Below, piece after piece: positions 1 through 5,660 of a stretch of 8,056 nt of DNA (the stretch's first letter is position 1; every line of letters begins with the position of its first letter). Location: assembly GCA_027295645.1 (NCBI GenBank), contig JAPUKM010000087.1, positions 1 through 8,056 of the forward strand, given 5' to 3'. The position numbers were made by a program, and so were the translations under genes. Origin of the DNA: Chloroflexota bacterium (GTDB lineage Bacteria; Chloroflexota; Dehalococcoidia; Lucifugimonadales; JAPUKM01). The notes under the pieces were generated by a model. The model made no database searches. It was given only the letters and a program-made list of their open reading frames with translations, and was not told the origin of the DNA.

Positions 1-504
1 CTGATCGGGCTGGTGGGTCTGTTTGTCACGTGGCAGGGTATTGAGCTGATTATCAGGGCGCGCAAGGCCCGGCTTGCCAGCAGCGGTGGTCCGACGGATC
101 AGGTCGATCCGGCCAGTACTGGCAGTCTCTTCACTACTGAGCAAGTTACCGCGGTGGCCGGTGTCGGCCTGGGAGTGGGTCTTCTGGGCGGTGCCGTCGG
201 CCTTATCCTGGGCAGCATCCGGCTTCCGGTCATCGTCCGCATCCTGCGGACCGAGCCGCGTGTGGCGGCCGGCACGAACCTGCTGATCGGCTTTATGATG
301 GGCAGCTTCGGCTGGATCGGCCATGTGGTACAGGGCAATGTGGATTACCCACTCCTGGCCGGCATGGGGGTTTCGGGGATGGCCGGCACCTTCTACGGCG
401 CGAGGCTCACGGGCCGCGTCAGCCTCACCGCTCTTCTACTCACGATGGGCTGGGTGCTGGTGGCCGTTGGGCTCCTGCTGCTCGTTTCGGCCTACTGGAA
501 GTAA
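1..504 (+). CDS. TauE/SafE-family anion/sulfite exporter permease, C-terminal part (5' truncated by window edge)
   Basis: The reading frame is open from base 1, so the gene starts outside the window and 167 residues are visible. The protein is an integral membrane permease. After a basic loop (RARKAR, then a polar stretch of about 25 residues) a second hydrophobic half begins, with a GLLGGAVGLILGSIRLP segment. Next come the pattern 'AAGTNLLIGF', a 'GNVDYPLLAGMGVSGMAGTFYGARL' segment (split here only for description) and a last helix ending in SAYWK. Small-residue-rich glycine helices with A-GTN and GA-L are typical of the C-terminal half of TauE/SafE proteins, which usually have about 250-280 residues in two repeated halves. 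Members export sulfite, sulfoacetate or related anions across the inner membrane; the substrate here cannot be told. A GTG at 13 is open in frame but has no ribosome-binding site and would discard the first half of the family fold. A hairpin follows the stop. Confidence 0.8.
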   Translation: MIGLVGLFVTWQGIELIIRARKARLASSGGPTDQVDPASTGSLFTTEQVTAVAGVGLGVGLLGGAVGLILGSIRLPVIVRILRTEPRVAAGTNLLIGFMMGSFGWIGHVVQGNVDYPLLAGMGVSGMAGTFYGARLTGRVSLTALLLTMGWVLVAVGLLLLVSAYWK

Positions 505-529
505 CCCCCAACGGCTTTGGGGGGCTTCC
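497..529 (+). terminator. Hairpin after the TauE/SafE gene, probable terminator without a U-tract
   Basis: CCCCCAA (505-511) pairs perfectly with TTGGGGG (517-523) around a 5-nt loop. An outer arm GGAAG (497-501) pairs with CTTCC (525-529), giving a two-part stem that includes the stop codon. Only a mixed pyrimidine run (cttccgtcttc) follows instead of a U-tract, so termination efficiency is uncertain. Confidence 0.55.
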
Positions 530-540
530 GTCTTCAGTAT

Positions 541-549
541 TGCCATAAT
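541..549 (+). promoter_or_regulatory. Possible extended -10 promoter for the collagen-like gene
   Basis: TGC-CATAAT matches an extended -10 element (TGn plus a 5/6 match to TATAAT). No good -35 lies at the usual distance. It would give a leader of about 55 nt. It is the best candidate in the gap 505-611, but weak. Confidence 0.25.
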
Positions 550-611
550 CCTGGCTATCCTACAAGCAGGACACGCATGCCTCAGAGCTCCGAGCCCTTT
601 GCCCGACCGAC

Positions 612-1394
612 ATGATCAAGACTCTCAGCCTAGCAGCCATTCCGATGCTTCTCCTTGCCTGCGGCGTGTTCGGAGGCGACACGGAGTCTCCTGAAAACGT
701 TGCTCTACAGAGCTCGCCAAAGCCAGCGGGCAACGCGGAACTCCCGGCGAACGATGCGCCAGCGGGGCCGGCGGGGCCGCAAGGCTCCCTGGGCCCCTCA
801 GGGCTTCCGGGGGAGAGGGGCACTGCCGGGCTGGCGGGATTGCAGGGGCCTCTCGGCGAGCAGGGACCCATGGGTGACCCGGGACAGACCGGTGAGCAGG
901 GGGAGCTGGGACTTCTCGGCCCTCAGGGTGCGCCGGGGGAGCAAGGTGAGCCAGGCCCTGTGGGTGAACCGGGGTCTTCAGGGCCTCTGGGGTCGCCAGG
1001 CCCTCAGGGCCCTCAGGGTGAGCAGGGCGAGCCAGGGGTGAAAGGGCCTCGGGGGGACCCGGGAGGCCCAAAGGGGGATAAGGGTGATCAGGGCGCCACA
1101 GGCCCCGTCGGCCCACAAGGCCCAATCGGTCTCAAAGGGGACCAGGCGGTCCTCGGCCTGGAGATAGTGAGCAAGGTGGATAGCACCAACGCTGTGTTCA
1201 GGAAGGTTGATATGGAGTGCGGGACGGACAAGATTGTACTGAGCGGTGGTTACAGCACCAACAGAACCGATGTTAGGATCCACGAAAGTGTGCCGTTGTC
1301 TTCCGGAACCGGCTGGCGCGTTTCCGCGGCCAGCGAAGACACGAACGGCGTCTATGACCTCTGGGTGTACGCAATCTGCGTGAACAAGGAGTAG
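612..1394 (+). CDS. Collagen-like (Gly-X-Y repeat) lipoprotein with a C-terminal two-cysteine domain
   Basis: 260 residues. Residues 1-17 form a lipoprotein signal peptide: K3, a hydrophobic core and lipobox LLAC with Cys17 as the lipidation site, so the mature protein should be anchored on the outside of a membrane. A polar linker (18-51) follows. Residues 52-150 are 33 uninterrupted Gly-X-Y triplets; one extra Gly (151) breaks the register, then nine more triplets run to 178. Triplets rich in GEQ, GEP, GPQ, GDP and GDK favour a charged, stable trimeric triple helix. Residues 179-260 are a globular tail with Cys203 and Cys256, a 'VLSGGYS' segment, 'GWRVSA' and 'VYAIC'. This layout recurs at the ends of bacterial collagen-like proteins, and the two Cys could form a disulfide. 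The lipobox supports the ATG at 612, although no clear Shine-Dalgarno precedes it. Role unknown: surface fibre, adhesion or cell-cell contact are possible. It converges on the DUF502 gene, 17 bp away. Confidence 0.85.
   Translation: MIKTLSLAAIPMLLLACGVFGGDTESPENVALQSSPKPAGNAELPANDAPAGPAGPQGSLGPSGLPGERGTAGLAGLQGPLGEQGPMGDPGQTGEQGELGLLGPQGAPGEQGEPGPVGEPGSSGPLGSPGPQGPQGEQGEPGVKGPRGDPGGPKGDKGDQGATGPVGPQGPIGLKGDQAVLGLEIVSKVDSTNAVFRKVDMECGTDKIVLSGGYSTNRTDVRIHESVPLSSGTGWRVSAASEDTNGVYDLWVYAICVNKE
768..1145 (+). repeat. Gly-X-Y coding repeat tract (42 triplets)
   Basis: These 378+ bases encode 42 collagen triplets (residues 52-178) in G-rich 9-bp units such as ggN-caN-ggN. The extra GGA codon at 1062-1064 is an in-frame single-codon insertion. 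The tract is G-rich on the + strand and is prone to slippage in units of nine bases, so copy number may vary between strains. It also creates long shadow reading frames in the other frames. Confidence 0.85.
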
Positions 1395-1411
1395 CGCGGG
1401 GGTACGTTCAA

Positions 1412-2197
1412 TTAGCTTTGTACTGACCCGTCCTTGTGCGTGCCGACCAGGTCCTCGACCAGGGTCATGTGCGAAGCCATCTGCGAACGGAAGGGCCCGG
1501 TGGCCCAGGCATCGTCGTTCTTCGAGCAGACGCCGGACTGTATTGGTGCGATGGGCCCAACCGTCTCCCTGGCGTCACGGAGCGATTCCGGACTGACCAT
1601 CCCGCAGGACACGACCATCTTCAGCGCCGCTGCGACTGTGATATCCGTCTCCCGCACATCCTCCTCCGGAACCAACACAAGCGAGCCGGAGTTGGGGCTA
1701 GGGGATGTGGGGAGATAGACAACAAGCAGAGAGTCACCCTTTTCGTCCTTCACGGTGGCCGTTACCAGACCGACGGCCAGCAGGCCGCGTCGAGGATACT
1801 CGATGGTCACCACGCGCTTAAACCTGTTTTGAGCGGAGTCGGTCAAGAATTCCGACATCTGCCTGGCCATGGTATAGGGGGCGCCTATGAGAGGCAGCCT
1901 GCTCACACCACGTTGCATAGCATCCAGTACACGGTGCCCGGCACGAGTGGCGAATATCAACCCAACAACGAACAGAAGAGCCACCAGGGCTACCACGCCC
2001 GCACCCGGGATGCGGCCCACCATCGGCTCCACACTCGGTTGAAGTATCCCGTTCAACGTCATGAACAGGAATCGTGCCAGCAAGTAGACCGCAAGAAACG
2101 GCAGCACAATGGCCAGGCCTGATACCACGGCCCTGGTTGCATACCCCCTCATCCTATTGAAAGGGTTCTCGGGGTTACGTGCGACATCAATACTCAT
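1412..2197 (-). CDS. DUF502 family inner-membrane protein
   Basis: 261 residues, on the minus strand from ATG at 2197. A Shine-Dalgarno GGAGG (2206-2210) lies 8 nt upstream. Two membrane helices are visible, at about 22-50 and 66-84, joined by the short segment ending 'GRIPGAGVV'. A soluble domain follows with 'RLPLIGAPYTMARQ' (100-113), 'RVVTIEYPRRGLLAVGLVT' (128-146), 'LPTSPSPNSG' (162-171) and 'VPEEDV' (176-181). These are the hallmark blocks of DUF502 (IPG-G, P---YP--G, PT-P-P-SG). The family has no firmly established biochemical role. The last 55 residues, after 'VSPES', are an extra polar tail (with Cys224) that I do not recognise. An internal Met16 start (2152) has a weaker upstream site. 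The gene stands alone and converges on the collagen-like gene. Confidence 0.85.
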   Translation of the reverse strand: MSIDVARNPENPFNRMRGYATRAVVSGLAIVLPFLAVYLLARFLFMTLNGILQPSVEPMVGRIPGAGVVALVALLFVVGLIFATRAGHRVLDAMQRGVSRLPLIGAPYTMARQMSEFLTDSAQNRFKRVVTIEYPRRGLLAVGLVTATVKDEKGDSLLVVYLPTSPSPNSGSLVLVPEEDVRETDITVAAALKMVVSCGMVSPESLRDARETVGPIAPIQSGVCSKNDDAWATGPFRSQMASHMTLVEDLVGTHKDGSVQS

Positions 2198-2243
2198 CCA
2201 TCAGCCCTCCCGCCTTTGGAGTGTGTCCTTCGTCGCTGCTGTT

Positions 2244-2264
2244 GGCGATGGGAGTAGTATCGCC
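2244..2264. promoter_or_regulatory. Inverted repeat over the candidate DUF502 -10 box
   Basis: GGCGAT (2244-2249) and ATCGCC (2259-2264) are perfect 6-bp inverted arms, 9 nt apart. The right arm overlaps the proposed -10 hexamer, which is where a repressor dimer would bind. Short arms like these also arise by chance. Confidence 0.3.
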
Positions 2265-2284
2265 TAAGCCCCTCACTGCGTGAA
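2256..2284 (-). promoter_or_regulatory. Candidate promoter of the DUF502 gene
   Basis: Read on the minus strand: TTCACG (2284-2279), a 17-nt spacer, then GATACT (2261-2256). Both hexamers are partial matches to the sigma-70 consensus. It would start RNA near 2249, about 50 nt before the ATG. Confidence 0.35.
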
Positions 2285-2559
2285 TCATGCAAAAGGATGG
2301 TGGAGGAGTGAATTGGCCCCTCACCGAATCGCCACTTCAGGAATAGCCAGGGAGCCCGAGACGACGGGTAGCTCGGCCACTTCAGCCGGCTGCGTTGCGA
2401 CCGAGCGGAGACAGGGTTAGGGCTCCCGCCGGTGTACGTGAGTCTCGCAATCCATTCTAGCGACGCCCGGTCCTGCAAAGCGAGGGTACAGACACGCAAT
2501 GGGACATAGAGACAGCACGCAACGTGAGGTGTGCCCCGGCGGGTACGTACCGATGACAG

Positions 2560-3009
2560 CTAGATGCCTGGCAAGCCCTCCCGAGGCCTGATCTCATCAC
2601 GAAGCTGCGCGAGGTGCTCCTCAAAGTGGGCTGTCCAGGTTTCCAGGCCGTCAAGAACACCGTACGGTTTCCCGCCACGTTCGCCCTCACGGGCCAGCTG
2701 CTCCGGAGAGAGTGTGGTGGCCAGTTCCAAAGCCTGGTCTATCTTTGCGAGGCTGCCCCCGGTCAATTGTTTCCACCCACGCTCACGATCAAAGCTAGCC
2801 AACGCGGGCTTGTCCTCCTCAAGCAGACGAGCGATCATAGTGCGATACCCGTCTCCGCTGGAATGACGCAGCAGGTCCGCGACACTCCATTCCGACCCAA
2901 CATTGCCCGCCTCCGCCGTCACATCACTGAGACACCTCTGGTGTGTGTCGCGCGCCATCTTCAGACGCTCGACTATGGCCTGGCGACGGGCCTCGATCGA
3001 CTTTTGCAT
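2560..3009 (-). CDS. DinB-superfamily (DinB/YfiT-like) putative metal-binding protein
   Basis: 149 residues from ATG at 3009. The start is well fixed: AGGAGG lies 5 nt upstream and a TATAAT promoter just beyond. An open frame extends back to 3111, but its first 34 residues would cover that promoter. The protein looks all-helical, with a 'SEWSVADLLRHSSGD' block (39-53) and a C-terminal 'WTAHFEEHLAQLRDEI' block (125-140). His49, His128 and His132 match the three-histidine metal site of the DinB/YfiT fold. Family members are small soluble four-helix-bundle proteins; some are thiol-dependent transferases or hydrolases (mycothiol or bacillithiol linked), while many are uncharacterised and stress-associated. 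The substrate here is unknown. It is transcribed alone, divergently from the EamA permease. Confidence 0.75.
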   Translation of the reverse strand: MQKSIEARRQAIVERLKMARDTHQRCLSDVTAEAGNVGSEWSVADLLRHSSGDGYRTMIARLLEEDKPALASFDRERGWKQLTGGSLAKIDQALELATTLSPEQLAREGERGGKPYGVLDGLETWTAHFEEHLAQLRDEIRPREGLPGI

Positions 3010-3036
3010 TGCTGCCTCCTGGTCAATAATTGGGTA

Positions 3037-3066
3037 ATTATATCGGCTTGTATCACTATTCCACAA
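3037..3066 (-). promoter_or_regulatory. Sigma-70-type promoter of the DinB-like gene
   Basis: On the minus strand TTGTGG (3066-3061), an 18-nt spacer and a perfect TATAAT (3042-3037) lie upstream. RNA would start near 3030, leaving a leader of about 20 nt that holds AGGAGG (3020-3015). This promoter rules against the longer start at 3111. Confidence 0.65.
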
Positions 3067-3139
3067 CCACAAGCAACAGCCGGCGCACGCTCCAGCCAGA
3101 CCAAAGGCCACCAGGAAATAGGTGATGAGCGCACCTCAT

Positions 3140-3148
3140 TGCTATACT
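3140..3148 (+). promoter_or_regulatory. Extended -10 promoter of the EamA gene, probably giving a leaderless mRNA
   Basis: TGC-TATACT is an extended -10 element (TGn at 3140-3142, hexamer 3143-3148). The hexamer ends 7 nt before the ATG at 3156, so RNA should begin at or next to the start codon. There is no Shine-Dalgarno and only a poor -35. AGGTG (3120-3124) and CACCT (3132-3136) form a short inverted repeat in the -35 region. Confidence 0.5.
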
Positions 3149-3155
3149 CCTGTCC

Positions 3156-4031
3156 ATGACCGGACTATCGTTGGCGCTGGTCCTGCTGTCCGCAGTGGCT
3201 CACGCCTCGTGGAATCTCCTCCTGAAGCACGGCCGGAATCAGGAGGTGTTCGCCTGGTGGCTCCAGATCGCCATCATCGTGCTGCTAGCTCCTGTTGCGG
3301 CTGTCATCGCCTGGCGGGAGCCCATCGAGGGCCCCGGCTGGTGGTTCGTAATCGGCACCTCTCTTCTCCACGTCCTGTACTTCCTGTTCCTTAGCCGTGG
3401 CTATGTCCGCGCCGATCTATCCCTGGTTTACCCCCTGGCGCGCGGCACAGGCCCTGCCTTGATTCCAGTCATGGGCGTGGTGCTGCTTGATGAGCACGTT
3501 AGCGGACTGGCAATAGCCGGCATCACAGCCACAGTCGGGGGCATCTTTACGGTCTACTGGTGGGGCCGGGCGTCGCAGATCCTCGCCGATCCGTTCAAGT
3601 TCCTGAGAGAGCCGGGGACGCGGTACGCCCTTCTCACCGGCCTCACCATTGCAGGATATTCCGTTTGGGACAAGGTTGGTGTTGGCTACGTGAACCCGCT
3701 GCTTTATATGTATCTGCTGTCTCTTGGAACAGCCCTGGGACTTGCCCCGTACATGGTGTGGCGACACGGTACCGGGACCATGCGGCGTGAACTGAAGTTC
3801 AACTTCGCTTCTATGGTTGCCGCGGGGATGCTGACCTTCACCGCATACGCCATGGTCCTGAGCGCCCTCCGACTGTCCAGGGTCAGCTATGTGTCCCCCG
3901 TCCGTGAGGTTGGCATCGTCTTCAGCGTGCTGCTGGGAGCCCTGGTGCTCAAAGAGCCCTTTGGCAGAGGACGCATCGTCGGCTCCGTTCTGGTCGCCTT
4001 GGGCGTGCTTCTCATAGCGCTCGCTCAATAG
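3156..4031 (+). CDS. EamA/DMT-superfamily permease
   Basis: 291 residues, almost wholly hydrophobic, consistent with ten membrane helices and two EamA repeats. It starts with 'SAVAHASWNLLLKHGRN' (12-28), typical of helix 1 of this superfamily. Repeat 1 ends with 'SLVYPLARG' (89-97) and 'VVLLDEHVSG' (108-117). Repeat 2 ends with 'SYVSPVREVGIVFSVLLG' (244-261) and 'ALVLKEPFGRGRIVG' (262-276). The YP-ARG and SP-RE blocks plus the paired (D/K)E(H/P) turns are DMT signatures. Such proteins sit in the inner membrane and usually export amino acids or other small metabolites; the substrate here is not evident. The ATG at 3156 fits helix 1 exactly and needs no upstream leader. It is divergent from the DinB-like gene, and the MFS gene follows after 78 bp with its own promoter. 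Confidence 0.85.
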   Translation: MTGLSLALVLLSAVAHASWNLLLKHGRNQEVFAWWLQIAIIVLLAPVAAVIAWREPIEGPGWWFVIGTSLLHVLYFLFLSRGYVRADLSLVYPLARGTGPALIPVMGVVLLDEHVSGLAIAGITATVGGIFTVYWWGRASQILADPFKFLREPGTRYALLTGLTIAGYSVWDKVGVGYVNPLLYMYLLSLGTALGLAPYMVWRHGTGTMRRELKFNFASMVAAGMLTFTAYAMVLSALRLSRVSYVSPVREVGIVFSVLLGALVLKEPFGRGRIVGSVLVALGVLLIALAQ

Positions 4032-4073
4032 CGACATTGCAGGAATCCCGGCTCGCATCCATGAAATGGCAGG

Positions 4074-4102
4074 TTGCTAGCTGGCTACAATGGGCATATT
4101 CT
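4074..4102 (+). promoter_or_regulatory. Candidate promoter of the MFS gene, probably giving a leaderless mRNA
   Basis: TTGCTA (4074-4079), a 17-nt spacer and TATTCT (4097-4102) each match the sigma-70 consensus at 4 of 6 positions. The -10 ends 7 nt before ATG 4110, the same distance as at the EamA gene, and there is no Shine-Dalgarno. A second possible -10, TACAAT (4086-4091), lacks a -35. Confidence 0.45.
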
Positions 4103-4109
4103 TGAAGAT

Positions 4110-5411
4110 ATGTCCTCACGCACGAACCGAACGACAAAGCGCCCCTGGGCCCGGCGCACTCCCTTTTTCTACGGCTGGGTGATCCTGGGAGTGGCCAGTT
4201 TCACCGGATTCATTTCCGGGCCAGGCCAGACCTATGGAGTGTCGGTGTTCGTGGACCCGATGATTGAGGACCTGGGCCTGTCTCGAACGTTGATCGCGGG
4301 GATCTATGCCGGCGGCTCGCTGACCGCCGCGGCATCCATGATCCTTGTGGGGCGGCTGTTGGACCGATACGGCGCAAGGGTGGTCCTGATGGGTGCGACC
4401 GCTCTGTTTGGGGTTGCCCTGCTATGGATGAGCAATGTCAACAGCCCGTTCGATCTGTACCTGGGGTTCGCGGGAATTCGTACTCTGGGGCAGGGATCAC
4501 TCACCCTGATTCCCACCACGCTTCTGGCTGTATGGTTCGTCCGGAGGCGTGGACGTGTCATGCCCTTCTTCTTCGTGGGATCGGCCGCCAGCCAGGCGAT
4601 ATTTCCACCGCTGATCCACAAATTGGTGACTGAGTTTGAATGGCGCGGAGCCTGGGTTGCTCTGGCGTTCCTGGTCTGGGGAGCGCTCCTACTACCGGTG
4701 ATCCTGCTGGTGCGCCGCAGTCCCGAATCGGTGGGCCTTTTGCCCGACGGCGATACGACAGACAGCGAGAGCGACCCTGATCTCAGCCAGCAGACCGCAC
4801 CGCCCATGTCCCATGAGGTGGAATGGACGCTACGAGAGGCCCTTAGAACGCGGGCATTCTGGCTGCTGCTGCTCACGGCAGCGCCACAGCCGTTGATCGG
4901 GACCGCCCTGGTGTTCAACCACATAAGCCTCATGGATAGTCGAGGCCTCGATTCCGGAGTTGCCGCCGCGGTGCTGAGCGTTCTTGCACCCTCGGCCCTG
5001 GTGGGCTCATTCGCGGCGGGATATTTCCTGGATAAGGCCCCCAACCGGTACATCCTGGCCGCGGGGCAGGTGATCCTGGTCATCGCCATGCTGTTCCCTC
5101 TGGTTATTGAGCATTCGTGGCAGGCGTTCCTGTACGGGGGGTTGCTTGGTCTATCAGGTGGTTGCCTCATGACCACCCATGCGGTCATATGGCCCAACTA
5201 CTACGGGCGGGCAAACCTGGGCACAATCCGAGGAGTGGGTGCGACGAGCGTTGTGGCCTTTTCGGCGCTGGGGCCGCTTCCATTCGCCTTTCTGTTTGAG
5301 CAGACCGACACGTACACAACTGCCTTGCTTGTGTTCCTGGCTCTTCCCGCGGCAGGGATTGTAGCGGCGCTGTTCGCCTCTCCGCCAAGGAAAGCTCCGG
5401 GCTTTGCTTGA
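4110..5411 (+). CDS. Major facilitator superfamily permease, oxalate/formate-antiporter or monocarboxylate-porter-like
   Basis: 433 residues from ATG 4110, with about twelve membrane helices. The N-terminus is basic and polar (1-17), then 'FFYGWVILG' (19-27) opens helix 1. MFS motif A is visible in loop 2-3 as 'GRLLDRYGAR' (81-90). The first half ends at 'VRRSPESVGLLPDG' (201-214), followed by an acidic central loop (215-240). The second half carries a motif-A-like 'GYFLDKAPNR' (304-313) and 'PNYYGRANLGTIRG' (362-375). 'FYGW', 'PE-GLLPDG' and 'YYGR--LG-IRG' are characteristic of the OFA and monocarboxylate-porter-like MFS group, which move small carboxylates across the inner membrane. The exact substrate is unknown. 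The frame extends to a TTG at 4074, but those 12 residues would lie inside the promoter. The stop overlaps the -35 of the next operon. Confidence 0.85.
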   Translation: MSSRTNRTTKRPWARRTPFFYGWVILGVASFTGFISGPGQTYGVSVFVDPMIEDLGLSRTLIAGIYAGGSLTAAASMILVGRLLDRYGARVVLMGATALFGVALLWMSNVNSPFDLYLGFAGIRTLGQGSLTLIPTTLLAVWFVRRRGRVMPFFFVGSAASQAIFPPLIHKLVTEFEWRGAWVALAFLVWGALLLPVILLVRRSPESVGLLPDGDTTDSESDPDLSQQTAPPMSHEVEWTLREALRTRAFWLLLLTAAPQPLIGTALVFNHISLMDSRGLDSGVAAAVLSVLAPSALVGSFAAGYFLDKAPNRYILAAGQVILVIAMLFPLVIEHSWQAFLYGGLLGLSGGCLMTTHAVIWPNYYGRANLGTIRGVGATSVVAFSALGPLPFAFLFEQTDTYTTALLVFLALPAAGIVAALFASPPRKAPGFA

Positions 5412-5436
5412 CGTGCTCACCTTCTGCTGATATAAG
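5408..5436 (+). promoter_or_regulatory. Strong sigma-70-type promoter of the small-subunit/amidase operon
   Basis: TTGACG (5408-5413), a 17-nt spacer and TATAAG (5431-5436) make the best plus-strand promoter in the window (5/6 and 5/6 matches). The -35 overlaps the stop codon of the MFS gene. RNA should start near 5443, only about 10 nt before ATG 5454, so the Shine-Dalgarno would lie at the extreme 5' end. Confidence 0.65.
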
Positions 5437-5454
5437 CATCTCCAGAGGTGAGCA
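5414..5454. promoter_or_regulatory. Perfect 9-bp inverted repeat around the operon -10 box, covering the RBS and start codon
   Basis: TGCTCACCT (5414-5422) and AGGTGAGCA (5446-5454) are exact inverted copies, 23 nt apart. A further G-U and C-G pair extends the stem to 5412-5456. The -10 box sits in the loop. The right arm contains AGGTG of the ribosome-binding site and the A of ATG 5454. The arm centres are 32 bp apart, about three DNA turns. It could be an operator, or a hairpin blocking translation on read-through RNA from the MFS gene. Confidence 0.55.
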
Positions 5455-5660
5455 TGAACAGCGGACATGGGCAGGACATAAGCGCTCTGCTGGCGCGCGC
5501 AGGCCTGGCGCCATCCCCGGCGGATACCGAGCAGCTCAAAGCCATCTGGGGGGAGTACCTTGAGCGACTCAAGCTACTCCATGCCGCCGACCTGGACGAC
5601 GAAGAGGTGGCCGGCCTTTTCATACCCGCGGAGAGCAGGGCTGAGGAGCCTCCGCCATGA
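5454..5660 (+). CDS. GatC/AtzG-like small amidase partner subunit
   Basis: 68 residues, acidic. I chose ATG 5454 because AGAGG (5444-5448) lies 5 nt upstream; an in-frame GTG at 5448 would add only two residues and fall inside that site. Residues 7-43 look like two helices ('DISALLARAGL', then 'DTEQLKAIWGEYLERLKLL'), followed by 'ADLDDEEVAGLFIPAE' (45-60) and a Pro-rich end. Short length, a helical pair, a 'vdL-deE-a--F-P' tail and a position directly before an amidase are the features of GatC and of the AtzG-like (formerly DUF4089) family. In GatCAB and AtzEG the small chain wraps around the amidase and is needed for its stability or activity. Its stop overlaps the amidase start by 4 bases (ATGA), indicating translational coupling. 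No GatB is present, which favours an AtzG-like role over tRNA amidation. Similarity is by pattern only. Confidence 0.65.
   Translation: MNSGHGQDISALLARAGLAPSPADTEQLKAIWGEYLERLKLLHAADLDDEEVAGLFIPAESRAEEPPP

Larger units (their letters stand above)
2198..2559. other. Gene-poor spacer between the DinB-like and DUF502 genes
   Basis: About 360 bp without a credible gene. The open frames here (for example minus 2499-2194) have low-complexity, Arg/Ser-rich translations, no ribosome-binding site and no family resemblance. Besides the DUF502 leader and promoter candidate, I see only a 10-bp palindrome GGTACGTACC (2542-2551) just past the DinB-like stop. No tRNA cloverleaf and no clear terminator were recognised. 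Confidence 0.6.

Noticed and set aside
13..504. GTG at 13 as the true start of the first gene
   Set aside because: The frame is open to base 1, there is no ribosome-binding site, and the family needs a first hydrophobic half that would be missing.
625..1125. Long frames antisense to and overlapping the collagen-like gene, including a 166-residue minus-strand frame
   Set aside because: They are by-products of the G-rich 9-bp repeat; their Pro/Arg/Ala-rich translations have no signal, fold or ribosome-binding site.
1395..1435. Bidirectional terminator between the convergent collagen-like and DUF502 genes
   Set aside because: Only an imperfect GGGTAC/GTACTGACCC pairing is visible, too weak to call.
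2194..2499. Minus-strand frame whose stop overlaps the DUF502 start
   Set aside because: The stop-start overlap looks like an operon junction, but the Arg/Ser-rich sequence is not protein-like and has no ribosome-binding site.
3010..3111. 34-residue N-terminal extension of the DinB-like protein
   Set aside because: It would run across the TATAAT promoter; Met at 3009 has AGGAGG at ideal spacing and starts the family domain.
2614..3159. 181-residue plus-strand frame opposite the DinB-like gene
   Set aside because: It is the shadow of a well-supported minus-strand gene with a promoter and Shine-Dalgarno; its translation resembles nothing.
4074..4109. TTG at 4074 as the MFS start
   Set aside because: It adds 12 residues encoded inside the proposed promoter, and the ATG at 4110 better fits the short basic N-terminus of this family.
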